Assembly: GCA_025356505.1 (NCBI GenBank)
Contig: JANXSV010000208.1
Coordinates: 1 to 5,494, forward strand
Origin: Methylovirgula sp.
GTDB lineage: Bacteria; Pseudomonadota; Alphaproteobacteria; Rhizobiales; Beijerinckiaceae
Length of the DNA stretch: 5,494 nt
Direction of reading: 5' to 3'
Each line of letters opens with the position of its first letter. The first letter of the stretch is position 1. Below the pieces are notes generated by a model that saw only the letters and a program-made list of their open reading frames with translations, was not told where the DNA came from and searched no databases. Below are positions 5,169 to 5,494 of the stretch, piece by piece. The position numbers and the translations under genes are program-made.

Positions 5169-5494
5169 GTGAGTTCCAAAGGATTCGGCACCCGCAAAGC
5201 TGTGATACCAACCGCCAGCGCTCATGCCACCGGGCGGGCGCGTCTGGAGGACTCCCGCCTCAAAATTGATCTGCCTCATCTTGTTCAACCCGTGCAACGC
5301 GAGCCTGAAGCGCCGGTCGCTCGTTCCGTTGTGCGACATGCGCCAGCCGACCTCACTGCGGCTGGGTTTTCACAAAATTCACTACACACGCCTGCGGAAT
5401 TCATCGATCCGCGGCAAATCCTCACTTCGATTGGCGAGGTTGTATACACGTGGGACATAGCCACAGACTTTCTGAGCTGGGGCCCCAATGTCAG
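5169..5494 (+). CDS. N-terminus of a PAS-domain protein, probable signalling protein (cut by window edge)
   Basis: The frame is open from GTG 5169 to the window end, 108 codons. GAGGA (5158-5162) sits six bases before the start, and TGA 5157-5159 blocks any earlier start in frame. Residues 1-78 are polar, rich in Ala, Pro, Arg and Val, with no signal peptide or membrane segment, and look like a disordered leader. From about 78, FIDPRQILTSIGEVVYTWDI (78-97) followed by ATDFLSWGPNV resembles the start of a PAS domain, with the Trp-Asp-x-x-x-Asp pattern typical of the first strands. In alphaproteobacteria such PAS starts often lead into GGDEF/EAL or histidine kinase domains; which one applies here cannot be seen. 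The gene call is firm on start signal and reading frame; the PAS call is moderate and any cyclic-di-GMP role is inference. Confidence 0.7.
   Translation, partial: MSSKGFGTRKAVIPTASAHATGRARLEDSRLKIDLPHLVQPVQREPEAPVARSVVRHAPADLTAAGFSQNSLHTPAEFIDPRQILTSIGEVVYTWDIATDFLSWGPNV

Overview
The window reads as chromosomal DNA of an alphaproteobacterium, probably Hyphomicrobiales/Rhodobiaceae-like. This rests on protein content rather than any database search. The signs are a PutA without the N-terminal ribbon-helix-helix domain paired with a divergent Lrp-type regulator, a seven-iron FdxA followed by a CarD/CdnL protein of alphaproteobacterial type, a glutathione-dependent glyoxalase II, and a perfect CtrA-type box. 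Coding is dense and no mobile element, phage, tRNA, rRNA or CRISPR was seen.

Layout. 1-1457 (minus): the N-terminal half of bifunctional proline utilisation protein PutA; the gene runs off the left edge. 1458-1614: AT-rich divergent control region with an inverted repeat. 1615-2106 (plus): Lrp/AsnC regulator, best called PutR. 2249-2584 (plus): ferredoxin FdxA, followed by a CtrA-type box and a good intrinsic terminator. 2672-2949: about 280 bases with no convincing gene. 2950-3708 (plus): CarD/CdnL RNA polymerase-binding regulator with a low-complexity N-terminal extension and an acidic tail ending Ala-Ala. 3749-3783: GC-rich hairpin. 3812-4594 (plus): hydroxyacylglutathione hydrolase GloB. 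4611-5036 (plus): small DUF985/Cupin_5 protein, probably co-transcribed with gloB. 5169-5494 (plus): start of a gene whose product enters a PAS-like domain just as the window ends.

How the genes fit together. putA and putR form one catabolic unit: PutA oxidises proline to glutamate and PutR, made from the opposite strand, probably senses proline and controls putA. fdxA and carD are a commonly seen alphaproteobacterial neighbour pair, but here they are separated by a terminator and a long gap, so they are probably independent transcripts. gloB plus the cupin look like a two-gene unit for aldehyde/glutathione-thioester detoxification, with the cupin's role unknown. The last gene is probably a signalling protein.

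No clearly novel system is visible. The most interesting points are regulatory: the CtrA box between fdxA and carD, the unexplained leader of carD, the possible proteolysis signal on CarD, and a mini-ORF overlapping the ribosome binding site of the last gene.
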